34,474 bases of DNA from Candidatus Tanganyikabacteria bacterium (lineage in GTDB: Bacteria > Cyanobacteriota > Sericytochromatia > S15B-MN24 > VGJW01). The notes under the pieces are model-generated. The model searched no databases. It had not been told where the DNA came from and was given only the letters and a program-made list of their open reading frames with translations. A program made the translations under genes and the position numbers. Location: assembly GCA_016867235.1 (NCBI GenBank), contig VGJY01000025.1, positions 1 to 34,474 of the forward strand, in the 5' to 3' direction. Shown piece by piece: positions 21,551-30,498 of the stretch (the first letter of the stretch is position 1; each line of letters begins with the position of its first letter).

Positions 21551-24500
21551 AACTCGCCGCCCGGCCGCAGTCCGCGCCAGCCGCCGCTCCGCCGCGATTC
21601 CCCGGAGTCCCGGCATTCACGGACGGCTGCGGCGCCGTCGTGGCGGTCGAGACGGCGGCGAGCGAGGGCGCCGGCGCCTATCCCATCACGCCGTCCACAC
21701 CCATGGGCGAGGGCTGGGCGCAAGCGGTCGCGGCCGGCAAGCGCAACGCGTTCGGCCGGCCCCTGGCATTCTTCGAACCGGAGGGCGAGCACGCCGCCGC
21801 CGCGGTCACGGCCGGCATGAGCATGACCGGGATGCGCGCCGCCAACTTCTCCTCCGGCCAGGGCATCGCGTACATGCACGAGTCGCTGTACGCCGCGGCC
21901 GGCAAGCGCCTGACGTACGTCCTGAGCGTGGCGGCGCGCGCCATGACCAAGCACGCGCTCAACGTCCACGCGGGCCATGACGATTACCACGCGGTGGACG
22001 ATACCGGCTTCTTCCAGCTTTTCGCGAAGAACCCCCAGGAAGCGGCCGACCTGACGGTGATCGCCCACCGCATCGCCGAACTCGCCCTCAACCCCGGCCT
22101 GGTGGCCCAGGACGGGTTTCTGACCAGCCACGTGGTGGAGTCGGTGCGGTTGCCCGAACCGGCCCTCGTGCGCGCCTACCTGGGCGATCCGGCCGACCTC
22201 ATCGACGCGCCGACGCCGGCGCAGCGCATGGTTTACGGCGAGAAACGCCGCCGCGTGCCCGCCGTGTTCGACGTCGACTTCCCGGCCGCACTCGGGCCGG
22301 TGCAGAACCAGGACGCCTACCAGCAGGGAGTGGCCGCGCAGCGGCCCTTCTTCTTCAACCACGTGCGCGAGTTCGCGGACCAGGCGTTCGAGGAGTATGC
22401 CGGTCTCACCGGGCGGCACTACGCGCGGGTCGAGGCGTACCGGGCGGACGATGCGGAGATCGTCCTGGTGGCCCAGGGGTCGGTCGTGTCGGACGCGCAG
22501 GCCGTGGCCGATCACCTCCGCGCGACGCGCAAGCTCAAGGTGGGCGTGCTGGGCCTGACGATGTTCCGGCCGTTCCCGGCCGACCTGCTCACGCGCCACC
22601 TGGCCGGCAAGAAGGCGGCGATCGTGCTGGAACGCGTGGATCAGCCGCTCGCGGTCGATCCCCCGCTGCTGCGCGAGATCCGCGCGGCGGCCTCCAAGGC
22701 CCTCGAGAATGCCCTGGCCGCGGGGCAGAGCCTGCCGTACCCGGACCTGGCAAAGATCCCGGCCGACCGCCAGCCGCGCTTCTTCTCCGGCTGCTTCGGC
22801 CTCGGGTCGCGCGACCTGCAACCGGGCGACCTTGTGGCCGCGGTCGAGAACGCGTTGCCCGGCGGGGCGGGCCGGCGGCACTTCTACCTTGGGGTCGAGT
22901 TCGTGCGGCAAGGCACGCGCCTGCCCAAGCTCCAGATCTGGCAGGAACAGTTGCTCGCGGGTTACCCGCACCTGGCGGATCTCGCCCTTCCGCCGGGCGC
23001 CAACCTGGACCTCCTACCCGCGGGATCGCTGGCGGTGCGCATCCACTCGGTGGGCGGCTGGGGTGCCATCACCATGGGCAAGAACCTCGGCGTCACGACG
23101 GCCGAACTGCTCGGCCGGCACCTCAAGGCCATGCCGAAGTACGGCTCCGAGAAGAAGGGCCAGCCCACGCTGTTCCACTTCATCGTCGCCCCCGAACCCG
23201 TGCGCCTCAACTGCGAAGTCAGGCACGTCGGCGCGGTGCTCTCGCCCGATCCCAACGTCTTCATGCACGGGGACCCTCTCGCCGGCCTGGCCGAGGGCGG
23301 CGCCTTCGTGGTGCAGAGCAACCTCCCGCCGGGCGAGTTGTGGGCCGCTATCCCGGCATGGGCGCGCCAGATCATCCTGGACCGGAAGGTTCGCGTCTTC
23401 GCCCTCGACGCGTTCCGCATCGCCACCGAGGAGGTCAGCGATCCGGGCCTGCGGTACCGGTTGCAGGCGGCGGCATTCATGGGTGCGTTCTTCGCGACGG
23501 GCGTCGATCCCGAAATCGCGGCCCTCGGCGAGGAGAAGGTGCTGGCCGGCATCCGGGAGCAGATCGCCCGCAAGTTCGGCGCGCAGGGAGATCGCGTCGT
23601 CGAGGACAACATGCGGGCCATCCGCCGGGGCTATGAAGAGGTCGTGCCAATCGAGTGCGCGCCGCTCGACATGGCCGGCGCCGCCGACGCCGCGGTGCCC
23701 GGGATCCCGCCGGAGCTCGATCGCCGCAAGGCGAGTGCCGGCTTTGCCAACCCCGGCCGGTTCTGGGAGCAGGTGGGACATCCGTGGAAGCTGGGCCAGG
23801 ACGGCATCGCCGATCCCTTCGCCGCGCTGTCGTTCATCCCGGCGGCTACCAGCACCATCCGCGACCTGACGTTCATCCGCTTCGAGGTACCGCAGTTCGT
23901 CGCCGACAAGTGCACCGGTTGTGGCCAGTGCTGGACGCAGTGCCCCGACTCGGCCATCCCCGGCGTGGTCACCTCGCCCCAGGATCTCCTCGGGGCCGCG
24001 ATCAAGACCCTCGCACAGGACGGGCGCAGCTTCGACAGGCTCAAGGCCGTGGTCCGGCCCGTTGCGGCGGCGGCCCGCGGCCTGCTCGCGGAGAAGTGGC
24101 CGCTGCCGGTCGGCGAGCTATTCGCGGAGGCCTACAAGCAGACCACCGCCAAGCTCGAGTTCGACGCCGAGAAGCAGGCCGCCCTGGATGCCGAGTTCGC
24201 GCCGGTGCGGGAGGCCATCGCCCGGTTCCCGGTCGCACGGACCGCGCCGTTCTTCGACGTGCCCGAGGCAAACGAGAAGGGCAGCGGCGGCCTGCTCTCC
24301 ATCACCGTCAACCCGGAAGCCTGCAAGGGCTGCAACCTCTGCGTGGACGTCTGCCACGACGGCGCCCTGATCACCGTGCCGCAGGACGACCGGATGGATG
24401 CCAGCCTGCGGGCCAACTGGCGGCTCTGGCGCAACCTGCCCGAGACCCCCGACCGGTTCGTCAACGTCTCCAACCTGGCCGAGGGCATCGGCGTGTTGCC

Positions 24501-26625
24501 CACGCTGCTGCTCAAGCAGCGGATCTACGGCTCGCTGTGCCCCGGAGACGGCGCCTGCATGGGCTGCGGCGAGAAGACCGGCGTACACCTGGTGCTCTCG
24601 GCGGTAAACGCCCTGCTGCTGCCCCGGGTCGAGAAGTACGTCGCGCGCCTGCGCGACCTGTCGGCCCGCCTCGACGAGATGGCCCGCAAGCACCTGGCGG
24701 CCGGCGCCGATCTGGCGGCGATCGCCCGGGGCGCGGAAGCGGCGCCCGGCACGACCCCGGCCGACGCAGGGGCCGCGCGGCGCATCGCCCGCATCAAGGC
24801 CGACGTGGACGATCTCGTGTGGCGCTACGAAGCGGGCCCCGGCGGGCGAGGCCGGGCGAACGCGGGCATCGCGAACGCCACCGGCTGTTCCAGCGTCTGG
24901 GGAAGCACGTGGCCCCTCAACCCGTACCCGATCCCGTGGGTCAACCACCTCTTCCAGGATGCGCCTTCCCTGGCCATCGGCCTCTTCGAGGGGCAGATGC
25001 GGAAGATGGCTGCGGGCTTCGCCGCCGTCCGCCGCGCCGAACTCGAAGTGGCGGGCCAGTACGACCCGGCCGAGCACGACCCGGAACTGGCCACGCTGGG
25101 GTGGCAATCCTTCACCCCAGAAGAGTTCGACCTGTGCCCGCCGATCTTCGCGGTGGGCGGCGACGGCGCGATGCTCGACATCGGCTTCCAGAACCTCTCG
25201 CGCCTGCTCGCCTCGGGCAAGCCCATCCGCGTGCTGATCCTCGACACGCAGGTGTACTCCAACACGGGCGGCCAGGCCTGCACGAGCGGCTTCACCGGCC
25301 AGGTTAGCGACATGGCGGGCTACGGCGCGGCGCAACGCGGCAAGGAAGAGGTGCGCAAGGAGGCCGCCCTGCTCGCCATGGCGCACCGCGACGTTTTCGT
25401 GCTGCAATCGTCGCAGGCCTCTCCCGCCCACCTCATCGGCGGCACGCTGCGGGCGCTGCAGGCCCGGAGGCCGTCGGTCGTCATCCTCCATTCGCCCTGC
25501 CCGCCCGAGCACGGCATCGGCGACGAAGCCGCCGAGCGCGCGGCGCGGCTGGCCCTCGAAAGCCGGGCCTTCCCCCTGCTGTGCTACGACCCGGCCGCCG
25601 GCCCCGCGCTAGCCGACCGGCTAAACCTGGACGGCAACCCGCAGGTGGGAGAGTTGTGGCCGACCTACGAGCTGGCCTACCTGGCTGATGACGGGTCGGG
25701 GCAGCGCATGGAGCTACCGCTCACCACCGCCGACTGGGCGGCCACCGAGGGGCGGTTCCGGCAGCACTTCGCGCCGCTCTCCGCGGAGGCCGACGCGGTG
25801 CCGTTCCACGAATACCTGGAGCTGCCGGCCGACGATCGCGAGGGCAAGACGCCTTTCATCTACCTGCTCGGCGCGGGCCGCAAGCTCGACCGTCTGGCCG
25901 TCGCCGCCGAGATCGTGCGTCTGGCCGAGGATCGTCGCGACTGCTGGCGCCTGCTCGAGGAGATGGCGGGGCTGCGGCTCGCGCCTTCGGTCGAGCAGGC
26001 CGCCAGGGCGGCGCTGGCCAGCGAGTGGCAGGCGAAGGTGGATGCCTTGCGGGCCGAGTACGAGGCTCGGCTGGCCGAGTTCCGCCGCGAGTACCCGGCG
26101 AAGGTGGCGCGGCGCCTGGCCGAGGGCCTGGTGCGCGCCGGCGACCTCGACCCGTCGGTCGCCGCCATGCTGTCGCGGGTGGGTTCGCTGGCCGATCTCG
26201 AACCCGTGGCAGGCTGGGGCGAGCCGGCACCCGGCGGCAACGGCGGCGGCCCGGCCCGCGAGAGTGCGCCCCCCCGCGTGGCCGCCGCGACGGTCGAGGC
26301 GCCGCCGGCCCCCTCGGCTCCCGCGGCCGCCCCGGAGGCCGCGTCCGCCCCCGCACCGGCCGCCGACGCCGGGATCGGCCTCGACCCGTACATCGAGACC
26401 GAGCGGTGCACCAGTTGCGACGAGTGCACGCGACTCAACAAGCGCATGTTCGCCTACGACGCCCAGAAGCAGGCCTACATCAAGGATGCGACCGCGGGCA
26501 CGTTCCGCGACCTGGTCATGGCCGCCGAGAAGTGCCCGGTGCGCATCATCCACCCCGGCACCCCGCTGAATCCCGGCGAGAAGGACCTCGCCAAGTGGGT
26601 CAAGCGGGCCGAGCCCTTCAACTAG
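21547..26625 (+). CDS. Pyruvate:ferredoxin oxidoreductase with C-terminal ferredoxin domain
   Basis: 1692 aa, about 500 more than homodimeric PFOR/NifJ. The start is the ATG overlapping the rnfB stop; the open frame further upstream is only a shadow of rnfB. Parts in order: pyrimidine-binding domain with YPITPST (45); transketolase-C-like region; gamma domain with GGWGAITMGKNLG (about 500); two 4Fe-4S clusters, CTGCGQCWTQCP (788) and CKGCNLCVDVC (926); ThDP domain with CMGCGEKTG (1003), NATGCSSVWG and GGDGAMLDIGFQN (1204), interrupted by a helical insertion after 1020; a helical region; a Pro/Ala linker (about 1558-1614); and a ferredoxin-like domain with CTSCDEC (1621) and a distant Cys-Pro (1663). 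It should oxidise pyruvate to acetyl-CoA and pass electrons to its tethered domain and on to Rnf. Confidence 0.9.
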   Translation: MKLAARPQSAPAAAPPRFPGVPAFTDGCGAVVAVETAASEGAGAYPITPSTPMGEGWAQAVAAGKRNAFGRPLAFFEPEGEHAAAAVTAGMSMTGMRAANFSSGQGIAYMHESLYAAAGKRLTYVLSVAARAMTKHALNVHAGHDDYHAVDDTGFFQLFAKNPQEAADLTVIAHRIAELALNPGLVAQDGFLTSHVVESVRLPEPALVRAYLGDPADLIDAPTPAQRMVYGEKRRRVPAVFDVDFPAALGPVQNQDAYQQGVAAQRPFFFNHVREFADQAFEEYAGLTGRHYARVEAYRADDAEIVLVAQGSVVSDAQAVADHLRATRKLKVGVLGLTMFRPFPADLLTRHLAGKKAAIVLERVDQPLAVDPPLLREIRAAASKALENALAAGQSLPYPDLAKIPADRQPRFFSGCFGLGSRDLQPGDLVAAVENALPGGAGRRHFYLGVEFVRQGTRLPKLQIWQEQLLAGYPHLADLALPPGANLDLLPAGSLAVRIHSVGGWGAITMGKNLGVTTAELLGRHLKAMPKYGSEKKGQPTLFHFIVAPEPVRLNCEVRHVGAVLSPDPNVFMHGDPLAGLAEGGAFVVQSNLPPGELWAAIPAWARQIILDRKVRVFALDAFRIATEEVSDPGLRYRLQAAAFMGAFFATGVDPEIAALGEEKVLAGIREQIARKFGAQGDRVVEDNMRAIRRGYEEVVPIECAPLDMAGAADAAVPGIPPELDRRKASAGFANPGRFWEQVGHPWKLGQDGIADPFAALSFIPAATSTIRDLTFIRFEVPQFVADKCTGCGQCWTQCPDSAIPGVVTSPQDLLGAAIKTLAQDGRSFDRLKAVVRPVAAAARGLLAEKWPLPVGELFAEAYKQTTAKLEFDAEKQAALDAEFAPVREAIARFPVARTAPFFDVPEANEKGSGGLLSITVNPEACKGCNLCVDVCHDGALITVPQDDRMDASLRANWRLWRNLPETPDRFVNVSNLAEGIGVLPTLLLKQRIYGSLCPGDGACMGCGEKTGVHLVLSAVNALLLPRVEKYVARLRDLSARLDEMARKHLAAGADLAAIARGAEAAPGTTPADAGAARRIARIKADVDDLVWRYEAGPGGRGRANAGIANATGCSSVWGSTWPLNPYPIPWVNHLFQDAPSLAIGLFEGQMRKMAAGFAAVRRAELEVAGQYDPAEHDPELATLGWQSFTPEEFDLCPPIFAVGGDGAMLDIGFQNLSRLLASGKPIRVLILDTQVYSNTGGQACTSGFTGQVSDMAGYGAAQRGKEEVRKEAALLAMAHRDVFVLQSSQASPAHLIGGTLRALQARRPSVVILHSPCPPEHGIGDEAAERAARLALESRAFPLLCYDPAAGPALADRLNLDGNPQVGELWPTYELAYLADDGSGQRMELPLTTADWAATEGRFRQHFAPLSAEADAVPFHEYLELPADDREGKTPFIYLLGAGRKLDRLAVAAEIVRLAEDRRDCWRLLEEMAGLRLAPSVEQAARAALASEWQAKVDALRAEYEARLAEFRREYPAKVARRLAEGLVRAGDLDPSVAAMLSRVGSLADLEPVAGWGEPAPGGNGGGPARESAPPRVAAATVEAPPAPSAPAAAPEAASAPAPAADAGIGLDPYIETERCTSCDECTRLNKRMFAYDAQKQAYIKDATAGTFRDLVMAAEKCPVRIIHPGTPLNPGEKDLAKWVKRAEPFN

Positions 26626-26635
26626 CGAGGCGAGC

Positions 26636-27991
26636 GTGATCCAGTTTGGCAGTGTGTGGGTCACTCCCGGGTCAAGCCCGGGGTTCCGTCATGGGGTCCA
26701 CCCGCCCGAAAACAAGGAACTGACCGAGCACCTGCCGATCCGGCGCCTGCCGTATCCCGCCGAGGTGGTGATCCCCCTGCGGCAGCACACGGGCAAGCCG
26801 GCGCGGGCGGTCGTGCGGGCGGGCCAGCACGTCGAACGCGGGGACGTGATCGCCGAGGCCGACGGCTTCGTGTCGGTGCCCATGCACGCCTCGGCGGCCG
26901 GCCGCGTGGTCGAGGTGGGGCTCTGGCCGCATCCCGACGGCTCCTGGTCGCCGGCGGTGCGCATCGCCGTCGATCCCTTCTCGGCGCAGATCGAGCGGCC
27001 GCGCCTGGTACCCGCCTGGGAGCCGCTCACCCCCAAGGAGGTGGGCGCCGCCATCCAGCAGGCCGGCCTGGTGGGCCTGGGCGGCGCGGCGTTCCCGACT
27101 CACGTGAAACTGGCGCCGCCGCCCGACGTCACGCTCGATACCCTGGTGGTCAACGGCTGCGAGTGCGAGCCGTACCTCACCACCGATCACCGCACGATGG
27201 TCGAGTACGCCGAAAGGGTCCACATGGGCGTCCGCATCTTGCTGAAGGCCCTTGGCGTCTCCCGGGCGCTGATCGGCGTCGAGCGCAACAAGCCCGACGC
27301 CATCGCGGCCCTGCAGCGCACGCGGCCCGCCGATCTGCCGGTCGAAGTGGTACCCCTGGAGGTCAAGTATCCGCAGGGCGCCGAGAAGATGCTCATCAAG
27401 ACCCTCCTGGGCCGAGAGGTGCCGTCGGGCAAGCTCCCGATGCACGTGGGCGTGGTGGTCCAGAACGTGGGCTCGGTGGCCACGGTGGCGGAGGTCTTCG
27501 AGACGCGGCTTCCCCTGGTCGAGCGCATCGTGACCGTCACGGGACGCGGCGTGCGCCAGCCCGCCAACCTCATCGTGCCCATCGGCACGAAGCTGCGCGA
27601 TCTGCTGGAGGCGTGCGGCGGCCTGGCGCCCGACGCGGGCGAGGTGATCTTCGGCGGGCCCATGATGGGCGTCGCGCAGGCCTCGCTCGACGTGCCCGTG
27701 CTCAAGGGCACGACGGGCGTGGTGGTGCTGTCGCGAGACGACGTGAAGGTCCAGGAGCAGCATCCGTGCATCCGGTGCGGGCGCTGCATCGAGGCCTGCC
27801 CGATGCTACTCAACCCGCAGATGCTGGGCCGCCTGGCCAAGGCCGGCAAGTACGAGGACATGCCGGCCTACCACCTGGCCGACTGCGTCCTGTGCGGTTG
27901 CTGCTCCTACGCCTGCCCGTCCAACATCCCGCTCCCGCAGCTGTTCGTGGCGGCGCGGGGCGCGCTCCGCAAGCAGCAGGCCTCCGCATGA
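26636..27991 (+). CDS. rnfC: Rnf complex subunit C (NADH-binding, 4Fe-4S)
   Basis: 451 aa from a GTG at 26636 with GAGGCGAG just upstream. It follows the family pattern: FRHGVHPPENKELT near the N-terminus, biotinyl-lipoyl-like FVSVPMHASAAGRVVEV, a Nuo51-like FMN/NAD domain (GLGGAAFPTHVKL, NGCECEPYLTTDHR), a SLBB region, and two 4Fe-4S motifs, CIRCGRCIEACP and CVLCGCCSYACP. RnfC carries electrons to NAD+ on the cytoplasmic face. The first ~17 residues are unusual because a GC-rich palindrome lies in their codons. It overlaps rnfD by ATGA. Confidence 0.96.
   Translation: MIQFGSVWVTPGSSPGFRHGVHPPENKELTEHLPIRRLPYPAEVVIPLRQHTGKPARAVVRAGQHVERGDVIAEADGFVSVPMHASAAGRVVEVGLWPHPDGSWSPAVRIAVDPFSAQIERPRLVPAWEPLTPKEVGAAIQQAGLVGLGGAAFPTHVKLAPPPDVTLDTLVVNGCECEPYLTTDHRTMVEYAERVHMGVRILLKALGVSRALIGVERNKPDAIAALQRTRPADLPVEVVPLEVKYPQGAEKMLIKTLLGREVPSGKLPMHVGVVVQNVGSVATVAEVFETRLPLVERIVTVTGRGVRQPANLIVPIGTKLRDLLEACGGLAPDAGEVIFGGPMMGVAQASLDVPVLKGTTGVVVLSRDDVKVQEQHPCIRCGRCIEACPMLLNPQMLGRLAKAGKYEDMPAYHLADCVLCGCCSYACPSNIPLPQLFVAARGALRKQQASA
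26666..26682. repeat. Palindrome inside the 5' end of rnfC
   Basis: CCCGGG-TCAAG-CCCGGG forms a 6-bp hairpin at codons 11-16 of rnfC, with TCACT before and GTTCCGTCATG after. The core resembles the small dispersed palindromic repeats known from intergenic DNA of alphaproteobacteria. Here it is read in frame as TPGSSPG, before the conserved RnfC sequence begins. It may also influence translation of the early mRNA. Confidence 0.5.
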
Positions 27992-29001
27992 GCGCACCGC
28001 ACCTGGTCGTCACGGCCTCGCCGCACCTGGCCGGCAAGCTGACCACGCCCGGCGTGATGTGGCAGGTGGTCCTGAGCCTCGCGCCCGTGGTGGCGGCCGC
28101 CACGTACTTCTTCGGGATCAGCGCCTTGCTGGTGATCGCGGCGTCCATCGCCGGCGCCGCGGCCACCGAGGCGGCTTTCGGGCGCCGGGGCACGCTGCGC
28201 GACGGGTCGGCCGTGGTCTGCGGTATCTTGCTCGGGCTGACGCTGCCGGCCGGCCTGCCGCTCTGGATGGCGTTCGTTGGAGCCGTTTTCGGCATCGGCG
28301 TGGGCAAGGCGGTGTTCGGCGGCCTCGGCCAGAACCCGTTCAATCCCGCCTTGCTCGGACGCGCCTTCCTGCAAGCCGCGTTCCCGGTGGCCATCACCAC
28401 CTTCCCGCCGCCGGGCGGGCGGGCGTGGTGGCACCTGGCGGGAGACAACTTCGCCCTCCCGCTGATGCGCTCCGGCGTGGACGCGATCACCGCCGCCACG
28501 CCCCTGGGCCTGATGAAGTTCGAGCGGCAAGGCACCGAACTGTGGGCCCTGGCGATCGGCAACACCGGCGGATCGCTCGGCGAGACGGCCGGGATCGTGA
28601 TCGTGGTCTGCGGCGCCTATCTGGTCTGGCGCGGCCTGATGAACTGGCGCATCCCGGCCAGCATCCTGCTGACGGTGGCGCTGTTCGCCGGCGCGCTCAA
28701 CCTCCTGGCGCCGGACAAGTTCCCGGGGGCCCCGTTCATGCTGCTGTCGGGGGGGTTGCTGCTCGGGGCGATCTTCATGGCCACCGATCCGGTGACCAGT
28801 CCCACTACCGGCCGCGGTTGCTGGCTGTTCGGGATCGGCATCGGCTTGCTGGTCGTGATCATCCGGCTCTGGGGCGGCCTCAACGAGGGCGTCATGTACG
28901 CCATCTTGCTGATGAACGCACTGGTGCCGTTCATCGAGCGCATCAGCCAGCCCGTGCCCTTCGGGAAGGCCGCGGCCAGGCCCGCGGGGAAGCAGTCATG
29001 A
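27988..29001 (+). CDS. rnfD: Rnf complex subunit D (membrane flavoprotein)
   Basis: 337 aa from the ATG at 27988, which overlaps the rnfC stop. It is a polytopic NqrB/RnfD family membrane protein; the start LVVTASPHLAGKLTTPGVMW is family-like. Many hydrophobic helices are seen, with GLGQNPFNPALLGRAFL in a conserved loop. The covalent FMN site is DAITAATPLG, with Thr171 as acceptor, corresponding to the TxATPL motif of other RnfD proteins. Near the end, IFMATDPVTSPTTGRGCWLFG and GGLNEGVMYAILLMNALVPFIER are conserved. Flavinylation would be done by the ApbE encoded at the end of the run. It helps form the ion-translocating core. Confidence 0.96.
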   Translation: MSAPHLVVTASPHLAGKLTTPGVMWQVVLSLAPVVAAATYFFGISALLVIAASIAGAAATEAAFGRRGTLRDGSAVVCGILLGLTLPAGLPLWMAFVGAVFGIGVGKAVFGGLGQNPFNPALLGRAFLQAAFPVAITTFPPPGGRAWWHLAGDNFALPLMRSGVDAITAATPLGLMKFERQGTELWALAIGNTGGSLGETAGIVIVVCGAYLVWRGLMNWRIPASILLTVALFAGALNLLAPDKFPGAPFMLLSGGLLLGAIFMATDPVTSPTTGRGCWLFGIGIGLLVVIIRLWGGLNEGVMYAILLMNALVPFIERISQPVPFGKAAARPAGKQS

Positions 29002-29702
29002 GCGAACCGGTCCTCGCGCCGCCTGGCGCGCCGCCCCCCGAGGCGCCTCTCGCCCCGCCGGCTGAGGCGGCCGAGACCGGGAAGGTCCCGGCCGGCGTGC
29101 TGCTCGGCGTTTCCGGCGCGATCGCCGGCCTGCTCATCGCCGGCGTGTTCGGCGCGGCCGAGCCCACCATCCTGGCCAATCGCCAGGCCCGGCTGGAAAA
29201 GGCGGTCGTCGAGGTCCTGGCGTCGCCCGAGAAGTTCGAGCGGTTGTACGTGATCGGCGGAGGCCTGGCGCGCGAGGTGCCGGCCGGAACCGATCCCAAG
29301 GGAATCGAGTCGGTCTACCTCGGCTACGGTCCGCAAGGTAAGCGGCTGGGCTTTGCCGTCGTGGCGGCCGGGCCAGGGTTCCAGGACACCATCCGGCTGA
29401 TCTACGGCTACGATCCGGCCGGCAAGCGCCTCACCGGCATGAAAGTGCTGGAGTCCAAGGAGACGCCCGGCCTGGGCGACAAGATCGAGAAGGATGCGAG
29501 CTTCGTCGGCCAGTTCGTCGGCCGCCTGGCGCCGCTCCTGGGCGTCAAGCCCAAGGCCAAGGGTTCCGACGAGCCGAACGCCATCGTGATGATCACCGGC
29601 GCGACCATCTCGTCGCGCGCGATCGTCCGCATCATCAACACCTCGCTCGCCCGGATGGGCCCGATGCTGCACGGCTACTGGGACGCGGAGACCCGGCGAT
29701 GA
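28998..29702 (+). CDS. rnfG: Rnf complex subunit G (covalent FMN protein)
   Basis: 234 aa from the ATG at 28998, overlapping the rnfD stop. A Pro/Ala/Glu-rich cytoplasmic N-terminus of about 30 residues precedes one membrane helix (GVLLGVSGAIAGLLIAGVFG). The periplasmic FMN-binding domain follows, with YGYDPAGKRLTGMKVLESKETPGLGDKI and the flavinylation motif MITGATISSRAI, Thr203 being the acceptor attached by ApbE. It is slightly longer than usual because of the Pro-rich N-terminus. After it comes a 124-bp gap, the only sizeable one within the rnf genes. Confidence 0.95.
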   Translation: MSEPVLAPPGAPPPEAPLAPPAEAAETGKVPAGVLLGVSGAIAGLLIAGVFGAAEPTILANRQARLEKAVVEVLASPEKFERLYVIGGGLAREVPAGTDPKGIESVYLGYGPQGKRLGFAVVAAGPGFQDTIRLIYGYDPAGKRLTGMKVLESKETPGLGDKIEKDASFVGQFVGRLAPLLGVKPKAKGSDEPNAIVMITGATISSRAIVRIINTSLARMGPMLHGYWDAETRR

Positions 29703-29791
29703 GTCGGTCACCAGCCGCCCCGAAACCTGTTCACGAGCCCCTCGCCGGGCAGGGATGCCCGGCGGACCGTCACGGACGGCCCAGCGGGGGG

Positions 29792-29821
29792 CCTCGGGGG
29801 GGCGGCACCCCCCCGAGGAGG
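29792..29821 (+). promoter_or_regulatory. Hairpin overlapping the rnfE ribosome binding site
   Basis: CCTCGGGGGGG (29792-29802) pairs perfectly with CCCCCCCGAGG (29808-29818) around CGGCA, an 11-bp, nearly all-GC stem. The last three bases of the right arm are the first half of the AGGAGG (29816-29821) that lies five bases before the rnfE GTG. If the stem folds, that site is partly hidden. No T-run follows, so it is not an intrinsic terminator. Confidence 0.6.
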
Positions 29822-29826
29822 CTCTA

Positions 29827-30498
29827 GTGAGCAAGACCACCGCGCGGGAGGATCTGGTCCGCGGCGTCTGGCGCGAGAACCCCGTGCTCGTGCAGATGCT
29901 CGGCCTGTGCCCGGCCCTGGCCGTGACCAACACCGTCGAGAACAGCCTGGTCATGGCCGCGGCCACGACCTTCGTGCTCCTGTGCTCGAGCCTGCTGGTG
30001 TCGCTGGTCCGCCGCATCGTGCCTGGCCAGGTACGCATCACCACGTACATCCTGATCATCGCGACGTTCGTCACCGTGGCCGACATCGGCCTGGAAGCGC
30101 TGCTGCCGGACGTCCACAAGGCCCTCGGGGCCTTCGTGGCCCTGATCGTGGTCAACTGCATCATCCTGGGGCGCCAGGAAGCTTTCGCCTCGCGCAACGG
30201 CGTCTGGCGGTCGCTCCTCGACGCGGCCGGCACGAGCGTCGGCTTCCTGATCGCGATGCTGCTCATGGGGTCGGTGCGCGAGATCCTGGGTTCGGGCACG
30301 TTCCTGGGCCACGCGGTGTTCGGCAAGAACTTCGAGCCGTGGGTCGTCATGGTGCTGCCGCCCGGCGGCTTCTTCACCATCGGCCTGCTGCTCCTGGCCC
30401 TGGCCTGGTGGGAACGGCGGAAGGCCGCGCGGCTGGCCGCGCCGGCAGCCGGCGCGCCGGCCTCGGAAACGCGCGAACTGGTCGGGGGGGCCCGGTAG
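29827..30498 (+). CDS. rnfE: Rnf complex subunit E (membrane)
   Basis: 223 aa from a GTG at 29827, five bases after AGGAGG; the open frame back to 29755 lacks family-like sequence. It belongs to the RnfE/NqrD family of six-helix membrane proteins: RENPVLVQMLGLCPALAVTNT, LVMAAATTFVLLCSSLLVS, VNCIILGRQEAFAS and GSVREILGSGTF. Cys28 and Cys111 sit in the two half-helix repeats that, with their RnfA counterparts, bind an iron centre in the membrane. A basic, Ala-rich tail of about 25 residues follows the last helix. It abuts rnfA with no spacing. Confidence 0.96.
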   Translation: MSKTTAREDLVRGVWRENPVLVQMLGLCPALAVTNTVENSLVMAAATTFVLLCSSLLVSLVRRIVPGQVRITTYILIIATFVTVADIGLEALLPDVHKALGAFVALIVVNCIILGRQEAFASRNGVWRSLLDAAGTSVGFLIAMLLMGSVREILGSGTFLGHAVFGKNFEPWVVMVLPPGGFFTIGLLLLALAWWERRKAARLAAPAAGAPASETRELVGGAR

